A program made the position numbers and the translations under genes. Below the pieces are notes generated by a model that did no database searches, had not been told where the DNA came from, and saw only the letters and a list, made by a program, of their open reading frames with translations. From the NCBI GenBank assembly GCA_963745945.1, contig CAVUZG010000004.1, positions 682,001 to 746,000 on the forward strand: 64,000 nt of DNA, written 5' to 3'. Below, piece by piece: positions 35,837 to 44,338 of the stretch. Positions within the stretch are counted from its first letter, which is position 1, and every line of letters starts with the position of its first letter. Source of the stretch: DATFVA01 sp963745945. Lineage in GTDB: Bacteria; Bacteroidota; Ignavibacteria; Ignavibacteriales; Ignavibacteriaceae.

Positions 35837-36944
35837 TTAACTTTAATACTTTGTTGTAGACCAACTCCATGTTTTCAATCATAGTATTTAGTGTAAATTC
35901 TTTTATGAATTTTATATGTGATTCTTTTCCCATTTCATTTCTTAAACTTTTATCTTCTATTAGGTTAGTAATTGCTTGAGTAAATTGAACTAAATTTTCC
36001 GGTTCTACAAGATAACCGTTTTTACTGTCATCTATGAGATGTTCTATATCTCCAACATTACTGCCAATCACGGGTAAGCCGGAAGCTAATGCCTCAATTA
36101 TTGCAACCGGAAATGTTTCTCCCCCGGCATCAATTGAAAACTGGGAAAAAACATCAAATGCAGAAAGAACATCAGAGATATCATTTCGTTCTCCAGTAAA
36201 AATAATTTTATCTTTTAATCCGTATTCCTCTGCCTGACTCATTAGGTTTTGCTTTAGTTCGCCGTCTCCCACTATTAAAAGCTTTGTAAATTTATTCACT
36301 TCCGGATTCAATTTATTAAAAGCTTCAATAAGATATTTATGCCCTTTAAACTCAACAAGCCTTGAAAGAGTGCCAATTACTACCTCATCATTCTTAATGG
36401 AGAACTCATTCCTGATTCTATTTCTGCCTGCTTCAGTTCTCATTATTTTATTTTCAGGAATACCAATATGAACAACTGTAATTTTCCCGGGGGAAATTTT
36501 ATCAGTTTCAACCATTATTTTTTTTGTGGAATATCCTACAGGTGTGAAGTGATCTATGAGAAATTTATTCCGGAAAGAATGAACCATATTCCTGTTGATG
36601 CTAAGACAACTATGTACAGACGAAATATTCCTCGCATTAATTATTTTACCAGCCACGGCAGCTATTGTTCGGTCAAGATTAGAATTAGAATGTACAATAT
36701 CTATTTTTTTTCCTTTAAATGATTTTACCAATTCAGTAATTGCGTTAAACTCCTTGCCATGAGATCCAAAATTGATTCCGGTAGTTTCAAATCCCCTTCT
36801 CTTACTTTCTTCTTCAAGCTCTGATGATTTTAATGGAGCAATTAAAACATCATGTCCTTTGTTGGATAATCCTTCAGCGAGATGTAAAACGTAATTTTCA
36901 CCCCCTGCAATTTTCTCTGCATCGTTTGTCAGGAGTATCCTCAT
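35829..36944 (-). CDS. Glycosyltransferase family 4
   Basis: A 371-residue GT-B enzyme. The N-terminal acceptor domain begins MRILLTNDAEKIAGGENYVLHLAEGL. The C-terminal donor domain has GTLSRLVEFKGHKYLIEAF, VGDGELKQNL and the E-x7-E motif in ETFPVAIIEALASG. The overlaps with the GT2 gene (4 bases) and the glycerate kinase gene (8 bases) point to coupled expression. It is part of the surface-glycan cluster at 35829-44059. The sugar is unknown. Confidence 0.92.
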   Translation of the reverse strand: MRILLTNDAEKIAGGENYVLHLAEGLSNKGHDVLIAPLKSSELEEESKRRGFETTGINFGSHGKEFNAITELVKSFKGKKIDIVHSNSNLDRTIAAVAGKIINARNISSVHSCLSINRNMVHSFRNKFLIDHFTPVGYSTKKIMVETDKISPGKITVVHIGIPENKIMRTEAGRNRIRNEFSIKNDEVVIGTLSRLVEFKGHKYLIEAFNKLNPEVNKFTKLLIVGDGELKQNLMSQAEEYGLKDKIIFTGERNDISDVLSAFDVFSQFSIDAGGETFPVAIIEALASGLPVIGSNVGDIEHLIDDSKNGYLVEPENLVQFTQAITNLIEDKSLRNEMGKESHIKFIKEFTLNTMIENMELVYNKVLKLND

Positions 36945-37699
36945 CCGTTCTTTTCCCTGTTCTTAAGTTCCCATATTTTCATATAAATTTGCATGTTCGT
37001 CATTGCATGCAGCAACGATACCATAAGTCCGTATCTACCGTCTTTAAAACCTTTTCTCACAATGAAATACTGAAAGAAAGCACTCGCAGGATGTGTAATA
37101 AAATCCAACGGGGTTACATTTTTTTCTTTATATTTTTGCAACGCTTCAAGGGAAGAATAATTATTCATCTTATCAATAGCATCTTTCAAATTTCTATAGG
37201 TATAATGAACTATTCTCTCATTTAACTGCCCAACTTTTCCATTTACTATAAATGATTCATGCACAAGATTATCGGAAACTTCAGTTTTAGATTTTCTGAA
37301 GAACCTTAACTGGTAATCATTATCCCAACCGCAGCCGGTAATATGTTTTCCCAGAAAATAATTTTTTCTTGGAATCTTAAAGCCATCAAAATTTGTTATA
37401 ACCCCTGAATTGATTTCATCCTTAAGCTCAGGGGTAATTCTTTCATCAGCATCCAGACTTATAACCCAATCATTTTTTGCTAAAGAAAGAGCATATTGTT
37501 TTTGCCTGGAGTAACCTTCCCACTTGTGAATATATATTTTATCAGTATACTGTTTCGCTATTTCAATTGTTTTATCATCGCTTTCAGAATCTACTAAAAT
37601 TATTTCATCGCTCCACATTACGGATTTAAGGCAGTCCTCAATATTTATTTCTTCATTTTTTGTTATGATTATAACTGATATTTTTTCAGATGGATTCAT
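36941..37699 (-). CDS. Glycosyltransferase family 2, WaaE/KdtX-like
   Basis: A 252-residue GT-A enzyme: SVIIITKNEEINIEDCLKSV at the nucleotide-binding start, WSDEIILVDSESDDKT and ISLDADERI holding the metal-binding aspartates. The whole pattern matches LPS core glucosyltransferases of the WaaE type, which act in the cytoplasm on lipid A-core. Assignment to LPS core is inferred. Confidence 0.9.
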   Translation of the reverse strand: MNPSEKISVIIITKNEEINIEDCLKSVMWSDEIILVDSESDDKTIEIAKQYTDKIYIHKWEGYSRQKQYALSLAKNDWVISLDADERITPELKDEINSGVITNFDGFKIPRKNYFLGKHITGCGWDNDYQLRFFRKSKTEVSDNLVHESFIVNGKVGQLNERIVHYTYRNLKDAIDKMNNYSSLEALQKYKEKNVTPLDFITHPASAFFQYFIVRKGFKDGRYGLMVSLLHAMTNMQIYMKIWELKNREKNG

Positions 37700-37757
37700 T
37701 GAAGGCTATTTTATCAAAAATTGTTCTTAAATTTAAGAAAATAATGTTTATTATTTG

Positions 37758-38894
37758 ATGAATATAGCAATCATTACATCAGGTCACCTTCCATTTGATG
37801 AGAGAATTTTCTATAAATTCGCAATTTCATTTAAAGAAAATGGGTTTAAAGTTCAGGTAATCTCATCAGCCGCTTTTATAAATGAAGAAAATGAAGGGAT
37901 AAAATTAAGAGGTATCGACGGGACAACCTTAAGTAAAAAAGAAAAAGTGAAATATTTTTATAACGAGCTGATCGGTTTTGAACCAGATATAGTTATATGT
38001 TGCGAACCTCTTACTATTCTTGCTGCAAACAAATATAAAAAGCACAACTTAGTAAATACGAAAATCGTTTCGGATATAACTGAGTATTATCCTCATCAGA
38101 ATATGTTGATCCAGTATTCAGGTATTAAAAGAATTTTTCATTTTATGAAATATTCTCTTTTTAACCTGTATGTTTCAAATCTTACCGATTATCTGCTTAT
38201 TGGTGAAGTGAGAAAAGCAAAATTTTATAAACTGATTGCCCCTACAATTAAACAAGCAATAATAGGATATTACCCGCCATTAAAATATTTCAGGTACTCC
38301 AAACCAAATTATGATAATAAAAACTTTACAGTTTGTTACACCGGAATAATTTCAAAACAAAGAGGTTTCCCAAGATTCGTATCCCTTGTTCAAATGGCAG
38401 CAGAGCATTTTCCAGATAAAAATTTCATTGTTAAAATTATAGGACGTTATGAAAACCCCGATTTGAAAAATTTAACTATTAAACTGGGTGAATTAAAAAA
38501 TGTAAAGATAAATTTTAAAGATTGGGTTAATTATAAATATTTTTCAGATGAATTAAATGAAGTTGATTTGTGCATCGATCTTCGGGATAAGGATAAGATT
38601 TATAACCGGTCACTTCCTATAAAGATATTTGACTATATGGCCTGCGGGAAACCAGTTATTTATTCGAATCTGGACTCGTTAATTGAAATTGAAGATGTTA
38701 ACAAATTTGCTTTTCTTGTGGAACCTGATGAGCTTGATAAGGCACTGGGAAAAATTAGTTTTTATTTGAAAAACCCTGAACGATTAAAAGAAGATTCGCG
38801 TATTGCCCGAAAATTATTTGAGGAAAAGTATACTTGGGAAAGTATCGAAGTAAAATTAATTGAAATAATTAGTTCCCTTCCTACCCAGCGGTAA
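37758..38894 (+). CDS. Glycosyltransferase, GT-B fold
   Basis: 378 residues: IAIITSGHLPFDERIFYKF at the N-terminus, a YTGIISKQRGFPRFV donor-domain start, and DYMACGKPVIYSNLDS near the nucleotide site. It is divergent but clearly GT4-like. It is the only rightward gene in this glycan cluster. It starts at ATG 37758 (a TTG precedes it) and its 3' end overlaps the asparagine-synthetase-like gene tail to tail by 14 bases. Confidence 0.82.
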   Translation: MNIAIITSGHLPFDERIFYKFAISFKENGFKVQVISSAAFINEENEGIKLRGIDGTTLSKKEKVKYFYNELIGFEPDIVICCEPLTILAANKYKKHNLVNTKIVSDITEYYPHQNMLIQYSGIKRIFHFMKYSLFNLYVSNLTDYLLIGEVRKAKFYKLIAPTIKQAIIGYYPPLKYFRYSKPNYDNKNFTVCYTGIISKQRGFPRFVSLVQMAAEHFPDKNFIVKIIGRYENPDLKNLTIKLGELKNVKINFKDWVNYKYFSDELNEVDLCIDLRDKDKIYNRSLPIKIFDYMACGKPVIYSNLDSLIEIEDVNKFAFLVEPDELDKALGKISFYLKNPERLKEDSRIARKLFEEKYTWESIEVKLIEIISSLPTQR

Positions 38895-40356
38895 TATTCA
38901 GATTTTTTCTGAAAAGTTCGAAAGTTAAAAGCCAGTCGAGCTCATCAATTTTTTCAACCTGACCGGCATAAAAACCATTAATTATATTTATAACAGCTTC
39001 TTCATCGTATGGTTTGTATTCCCTGATTTCCTCCCTGGTAATTATTTCTCTAATCGCCTGCTCATGACTAGTATAAAAATTAATTCTTAAATCATTAGTT
39101 AATTTTTTATTTAATGATTTTTTAATTCTCGTATATGCGTAAGAACCAAGTGCGGATAAGCCATATGGATAAACAGTTCCATTTTTAACCAGCGGAAATT
39201 TCTCAAGTTCGGGATATGAGTTTCTTATTGTGTCATAAAATATTTTACTGTTTTTTCTTTCTTTTACCGGAACTCCAAGAGAAGCTGATATTATTGCCTT
39301 TTGTGCAAAAGGTATATATCCAGGTAAAATCGAATCGAGTCTCTCCTGCTCGGGACCAAAATAATTCGGGATTCTCAATTTAATTACAAGTAAGTCAACA
39401 AAGTTTTCCGGTCCGGTTTCGGAAGGATCCGGAAAGGATTCAAAAATATTTTTAAGCTGCTCAACTGAATGTTCGAACATCATATCCACATATTCTTCTT
39501 TAAATATTCCCGGCTTTGGAACCAGGAGATGTTTAATTACTTCTCCCGAATCTTTTTTTAATAGTTTGTTTTTTCCTTTAATAAGCAGTCTATTTAAAAA
39601 TTGTCGTCTTGCAAATTCAGCTAACGCACCATCAACTAAAAACTTGTCTTCAAAATAATGATTATTAAACGCATTTAATTTAAGATAAGATGAAGCAGGC
39701 TCTATAAGTAAGGTTGATGCGACATATTCCTTCATTTTTTGGAGCATCTGACCATACCCGATTTCCTTCGGCTGAATAAAAAAACATTTCAGTGCAAGGT
39801 TTTCAGAAATTCTTTTTGCAATCTGCAGATCCGGATCATCGTTAAAGCCAAATGAATGCACATTAAATTTTTTATCCGGATTATTTAGAAGGATTGAAAG
39901 CAAAAACCGGGAATCAAGTCCGCCGGAAAGTCCGAATGATAACTTCAGATTATCAGGTAACTCTATGTTTAAATACTTCTTCAAGCTATCATTCAGCGCT
40001 TCAGAATTAGAGGGACAAATATCCGGAAACCAATTCTCAGTATTTATTTTTAGAAATCCCGATTTTATTTCAGCGGAAGAAGAAGGTGGAAGTTTTTCAA
40101 TTCCGTATAAAAATGATTTGTTGGATAACTGATTAAAAGTTAACCATCTCGATCCAAACTGCGTAAAATCTATTTCCACAGATTCCATTACTGTGGTAAT
40201 CCAATCAAGCCTGGTAGAAAAATAGATGCCGGTTTTATGTTTATAAAAATAAACTGTCCTTAATCCAATCTGATCGCAATAGAAACTAATTTTATCATCT
40301 TCAAGTTTTACAATAAGATAATGGCCTTCCAGTTCTTTTAAAAGAATTATTTTCAA
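38881..40356 (-). CDS. Asparagine-synthetase-like protein, main part (frameshifted from its N-terminus)
   Basis: 491 residues carrying the end of the glutaminase-type domain (GHYLIVKLEDDKISFYC) and the synthetase ATP-pyrophosphatase domain with FGLSGGLDSRFLL (SGGxDS loop). The frame starts only at a TTG without support; the N-terminus lies in the neighbouring frame at 40301-40594. The T6 run at 40360-40365 is the likely site of one extra base, and the repaired protein has 570 residues. Such proteins occur in glycan clusters, where they may amidate a sugar acid. The role is inferred. Confidence 0.85.
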   Translation of the reverse strand: MKIILLKELEGHYLIVKLEDDKISFYCDQIGLRTVYFYKHKTGIYFSTRLDWITTVMESVEIDFTQFGSRWLTFNQLSNKSFLYGIEKLPPSSSAEIKSGFLKINTENWFPDICPSNSEALNDSLKKYLNIELPDNLKLSFGLSGGLDSRFLLSILLNNPDKKFNVHSFGFNDDPDLQIAKRISENLALKCFFIQPKEIGYGQMLQKMKEYVASTLLIEPASSYLKLNAFNNHYFEDKFLVDGALAEFARRQFLNRLLIKGKNKLLKKDSGEVIKHLLVPKPGIFKEEYVDMMFEHSVEQLKNIFESFPDPSETGPENFVDLLVIKLRIPNYFGPEQERLDSILPGYIPFAQKAIISASLGVPVKERKNSKIFYDTIRNSYPELEKFPLVKNGTVYPYGLSALGSYAYTRIKKSLNKKLTNDLRINFYTSHEQAIREIITREEIREYKPYDEEAVINIINGFYAGQVEKIDELDWLLTFELFRKNLNITAG

Positions 40357-40594
40357 TTCTTTTTTCCCAATTCTCTTTATTCAAAAGCTTTAAAGAACTT
40401 TGACCCGGTTCCATACCTGTTCCAAGCACTACCCAATTCTTTTTTTCAGAATAAAGACAGGTGAATTCATTACCACCTGCTGCAACAAACAAACGGGGAT
40501 TATCCAGTTTGAAGAGCGGTTCAGAGTATAAAGAAGAAAGACTCAGTTTCTTCTGTTCATCTATATTTCCCGAAAATCCAAATATCCAGCTCAT
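40301..40594 (-). CDS. Asparagine-synthetase-like protein, N-terminal fragment lacking the catalytic cysteine
   Basis: The start MSWIFGFSG matches the class II amidotransferase N-terminus MCGIFGFSG, except that Cys2, the glutaminase nucleophile, is Ser. The first roughly 80 residues continue the family; the last roughly 17 (after KENWEKR) are out of frame. Together with the main part this is one gene. Its ATG overlaps the flippase stop (ATGA). If the serine is real, the protein cannot use glutamine the normal way and may use ammonia or do a different reaction. Confidence 0.7.
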   Translation of the reverse strand: MSWIFGFSGNIDEQKKLSLSSLYSEPLFKLDNPRLFVAAGGNEFTCLYSEKKNWVVLGTGMEPGQSSLKLLNKENWEKRIENNSFKRTGRPLSYCKT

Positions 40595-42012
40595 TGATTT
40601 CCAAAAAGTTTTAACTTAAACCCGGTTAAACGGTATACCAGGAAAAAGGCAGTTATAAATAAAAATAAATCTAAGAAGAAAATATTAAGCAACTTTGAAA
40701 CCAGATAAAAAACGCCTGTTATCAATATTATTAGAATGATCTTTAAGGGTTCGTAAGTAATTTTTATTCTTTTCTCAGAAATAATTACAAGATAAACAGC
40801 ACATCCCAGATAACTAAAGAAGGTAGCAATCGCAGCTCCCATTAAACCGAACAGGGGAATTAAAGTAAAATTCATAACAAGATTGATGATTAAGGCAATC
40901 AGATCACTTATCAGAAAATGAATACTTTTTCCTGAAATATAAGGATAAACTGAGTAGTAAGTTACTAAAGCACTGAATATATAAGATATTAAAATAACGG
41001 GGATTATTTCTATACCGCTGCTATATTTCGGATCAAATAATTGAAAGCTATGAAACTTTAAATTGAACAGATCATCTATGAATAAGGAAACTATCAGAAA
41101 TATTAAAAGACTTGCCGCAATTACTTTTGTAAAAGACTTGCCGAATTCTATTTTATAATTTCCCTGGTTATATAACCTTATGGAGTAAGGAGTCCATGCA
41201 CTTCGTAAAGACATAACAAAAATATTCATTACCAAAGCAATACGGTATGAAAAACTGTAAATACCAACCTCACTTTTACCCAGGAAATAATCAATTATGA
41301 ACCTGTCAACTACATCAACAGACGCCGATAATATCCCGGCGATGATTAACGGATACGAAAAGGTAAAAAATATCTTCACAAGTTTCGAATGAAGAACTGC
41401 CAGGTAGTTTTCTTTAAGGAATGGAAGCAGAATAACAAAAACCAAAACAGAAGTAACTAACTGCGCCCATATTATTCCATAAATTCCTAACTTCAAATAA
41501 TACACAAGATATATATTCAGAAAGAAATTAATTATTGCGCTGAATGAAGAATAAATTACAACCTTGTGTGCGAGTTCCTTTGTTCTTAAAAGATTCAGAG
41601 TTATAAAAGTGATACTTTCAAAAAATAAAGAGGCAAATACTATCTTTACCAGGTTCTCATATCCCTCAGAGCCTATTGTTTCTTTTGCTATCCATCCGGC
41701 AGATAAAAAAATAATGACAGTTAAAATTAAACCGATAATCCCCACAGAATTTATAATTGTGGAGAAAATTTCTTTCCTCTTACTTTCATTGTCTTCTTCA
41801 AGATAATATTTACTTAACGCTGATTGTAAACCCGATTGATAGAATACGGCGATTATGGCGTAAAGCGACATCACCAAAGCATAGTTTCCAAACTCCTCGG
41901 TAGAAATTAAATTGGAATAGAGGGGAAGGAGAAGAAAGCTTACAGAGCGGACAAAAAGATTTCCGACAGTGTACCAGGCAGTTGATTTTGAGAGGCTGTT
42001 TCTTTTCTCCAT
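40591..42012 (-). CDS. Wzx-like polysaccharide flippase (MATE/MVF superfamily)
   Basis: A 473-residue protein with 12-14 hydrophobic helices, beginning STAWYTVGNLFVRSVSFLLLPLYS, the typical N-terminus of O-antigen/exopolysaccharide flippases. It moves lipid-linked repeat units across the inner membrane. It overlaps the glycosyltransferase gene by 1 base upstream and the asparagine-synthetase-like gene by 4 bases downstream. No Wzy-type polymerase gene is obvious in the cluster. Confidence 0.9.
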   Translation of the reverse strand: MEKRNSLSKSTAWYTVGNLFVRSVSFLLLPLYSNLISTEEFGNYALVMSLYAIIAVFYQSGLQSALSKYYLEEDNESKRKEIFSTIINSVGIIGLILTVIIFLSAGWIAKETIGSEGYENLVKIVFASLFFESITFITLNLLRTKELAHKVVIYSSFSAIINFFLNIYLVYYLKLGIYGIIWAQLVTSVLVFVILLPFLKENYLAVLHSKLVKIFFTFSYPLIIAGILSASVDVVDRFIIDYFLGKSEVGIYSFSYRIALVMNIFVMSLRSAWTPYSIRLYNQGNYKIEFGKSFTKVIAASLLIFLIVSLFIDDLFNLKFHSFQLFDPKYSSGIEIIPVILISYIFSALVTYYSVYPYISGKSIHFLISDLIALIINLVMNFTLIPLFGLMGAAIATFFSYLGCAVYLVIISEKRIKITYEPLKIILIILITGVFYLVSKLLNIFFLDLFLFITAFFLVYRLTGFKLKLFGNQ

Positions 42013-43088
42013 TATATAATTTTTTTCAGCTTGTATAATTCTTTAAGTCTGAAGTTTACATTTTTAAATCCATGATATTTTTCTACCCATTTCTTTCCTT
42101 CTTCCCCAATTTTTTTTCTTAAAGTCTCATTCTCAATTAATTCAATCAAAGATTTATAGAGCTCATTACTATTATTTGCTACCACAAAAGGATTTTTCGG
42201 AAGCCAGTCGGAATATTCCTTTGTCATATTCGTAATTGTAGGAATCCCCATTGCAAGTGTTTCAAGACCCGCTTTACCGTATCCTGTTCCACCCATTGAT
42301 CCGCCTACCTGGTCGATACAAATATCACTTTTACTTTTTATTTCAAGGACTTCGCTTCGGCGTTTGTTTTCCATTAGAAAAAAATTAATTTTTTTCTCTT
42401 TTTTGATTCTTTCAATCACAGAAAGAATTAATTCCGTTCCTTTATATTTTCTGTTAGTCGGAGAATGAACAATTGAGACCAATTCGTTCTCAGTTAAACT
42501 TTTTTCCGGGAGTTCGCAAGGATCATAAGGATAAAACAAATAATTAATGTCTTCCTTTAATGCAAGATGATCAAATTCTGATGTTATATTTAAATCAGAA
42601 ATTTCATCAAGTTCTTTTATGAGTCCTCTTAATCTCAAATCACTTCCGTAATAACAACAAACAATTTTTTTTCCTTCTTTCTTCCATTTCAGAGCTTGTT
42701 CCGGGTAACGGTAAAAATCCAGCCCTGCATCGTAATGGATAATATCAAAATCATCCAGTTTATATTTTTCAATTGTCTCTTCAATTTTTTTTCTTTTAAG
42801 CTTATCATTAATGTTGAAATAAAATCTTTCCAAATTATTCCCGGGCTCAAAGTAAGGGGCTTTTGTTATTACTAAATTCTCTTTGTCAACTACTTTTTTC
42901 TTCCGCCATTTTTTTGCAAAATTAAAATCAGGCAGAGGTAAATCAAGACAAATATCTTCGGGAAAGCTAATTTGATTTTTATGATAAGTAATAAGGCGGG
43001 AATAATCTCCAACTGCGTTATGCATTTTGAAAAAATCATATGGCACTCCGGCATAATTTTGCGGAGCCAGATGTAAGATTTTCAACAT
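42012..43088 (-). CDS. Glycosyltransferase, GT-B fold (GT4-like)
   Basis: 358 residues: MLKILHLAPQNYAGVPYDFF at the N-terminus, VSIVHSPTNRKYKGTELIL at the start of the donor domain, and GKAGLETLAMGIPTITN (E-x7-type motif) near the nucleotide site. It is divergent, so the family is assigned from the fold pattern rather than strong motifs. It overlaps both neighbours by 1 base, showing a tight operon with the flippase and FemAB-like genes. Confidence 0.8.
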   Translation of the reverse strand: MLKILHLAPQNYAGVPYDFFKMHNAVGDYSRLITYHKNQISFPEDICLDLPLPDFNFAKKWRKKKVVDKENLVITKAPYFEPGNNLERFYFNINDKLKRKKIEETIEKYKLDDFDIIHYDAGLDFYRYPEQALKWKKEGKKIVCCYYGSDLRLRGLIKELDEISDLNITSEFDHLALKEDINYLFYPYDPCELPEKSLTENELVSIVHSPTNRKYKGTELILSVIERIKKEKKINFFLMENKRRSEVLEIKSKSDICIDQVGGSMGGTGYGKAGLETLAMGIPTITNMTKEYSDWLPKNPFVVANNSNELYKSLIELIENETLRKKIGEEGKKWVEKYHGFKNVNFRLKELYKLKKII

Positions 43089-44059
43089 TAAATATCTTTT
43101 ATTAATGTATCCCTGAAAATACCGCGTGCACCGAAATTTTCTTTAAATCTGCCAAGTCCCCAGTTTGGTTCCATATTTACAGTAAATATTCCGAAATCAA
43201 GAAAGCGAAATCCTTCTTCTTTGTAACGTTTCATTATCTCGTAAAATAAAAGATTAACCGCACGATATTCCTGGTAATCTTCGTCGTGGCTGATGTAAAA
43301 TGCAAGCACAACCTTTGAGTTCGCACTGAAATTACAAACACCGGCAATCAGTTTGTCTTTTAAGAATGCTCCCCATAGACGAATTTTCGATGGAAACATT
43401 TTCTTTAATTTGATGAGCTCATCCAGAGAGTGTGCGGGAGAAACATTATGCCTTAACTTTAAATTCTTTTTCAGGATTTCATAGTATTCTTCAAATCTCT
43501 CGCACTCGGCAATTTCTATTCCCTGCTTAATAGATTTTTTGACTGCCGTTCTTGCTTCTGCACGGTAAGTTGATAAAAGTTCATCCTTTTTGAAATCCAG
43601 CTGTACAATACTTGAAACATCACGCTTTAAATAAGTAAATCCATTTCTAACAAGGGCGAAATCAATATAGTTTGAATATTTAGTCTGGTAAATTATCGGA
43701 GGCAATGTTATCTGAATACGATCAACTTTTAACTCATCAGCATATTCAAGAAGTGAATCCACCATTGAATGAGCTTCTTTAAAATTCAAATCAGATTTAT
43801 AAACAAAGCTGCCGTATGAAGCCCCCGGGTGGGAAACAAGTATCTTCTTCCCTTCCCTTTCAACTACAGCTGCCGAAAAAGCAGCTAATAATTTTTTATC
43901 CTTGGTTATAATATATGAAGCATCTTTAAATCTTTCAGCCGGATGATAAGCCAGAAATTCACGTTTGTGAAAAATTGTCCCGTTATCAGAATTCTCAACA
44001 AAATTGTCCCATTCTTGAGGGGATAGTCCTGATTTCTTAAATGTTTTGTATTCTATCAT
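43088..44059 (-). CDS. FemAB/GNAT-like acyltransferase
   Basis: 323 residues of the FemAB/peptidoglycan-bridge superfamily (two linked GNAT-like folds): ILVSHPGASYGSFVY, a strongly basic connecting segment (YRAEARTAVKKSIKQGIEIAE), and FRFLDFGIFTVNMEPNWGLGRFKENFGA near the C-terminus. In glycan clusters these proteins often attach an amino acid or acyl group to a sugar or lipid-linked glycan. The true acceptor is unknown. It is first gene of this leftward operon. Confidence 0.85.
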   Translation of the reverse strand: MIEYKTFKKSGLSPQEWDNFVENSDNGTIFHKREFLAYHPAERFKDASYIITKDKKLLAAFSAAVVEREGKKILVSHPGASYGSFVYKSDLNFKEAHSMVDSLLEYADELKVDRIQITLPPIIYQTKYSNYIDFALVRNGFTYLKRDVSSIVQLDFKKDELLSTYRAEARTAVKKSIKQGIEIAECERFEEYYEILKKNLKLRHNVSPAHSLDELIKLKKMFPSKIRLWGAFLKDKLIAGVCNFSANSKVVLAFYISHDEDYQEYRAVNLLFYEIMKRYKEEGFRFLDFGIFTVNMEPNWGLGRFKENFGARGIFRDTLIKDI

Positions 44060-44338
44060 ATTTCCGGATTTCTCTTTGCAGATTGATGAAATATTGAATT
44101 GAAAAATACTATTTCTAGGTCTAATATTAAAACTAAAAGGACGTAATTCTAATCAGTAAAATAATTACGTTAGTCCCGGAGTTTCGAGTCTCTGTTTTAA
44201 TTTCGAGTCAAACATTAACATTTATTTTTACTTAATATCACAAATCATACTTATAAAATGAAATTGATTTAATTGTGATGAAATTGTGATACTATTTTCT
44301 TACTATTAACAGAAATAAAACAAGACAGAGTTTATCTA
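44060..44338. promoter_or_regulatory. Divergent intergenic region with two repeat motifs
   Basis: This 279-base gap separates the leftward glycan operon from the rightward T9SS cargo gene and should hold both promoters. It contains a perfect inverted repeat, ACGTAATT (44141-44148) and AATTACGT (44163-44170), with a 14-base centre. It also has a 9-base direct repeat, TTTCGAGTC, at 44182-44190 and 44201-44209 (19-base period). Further on, AATTGTGAT is repeated in tandem near 44272-44290. No clear sigma site can be fixed. Confidence 0.45.
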
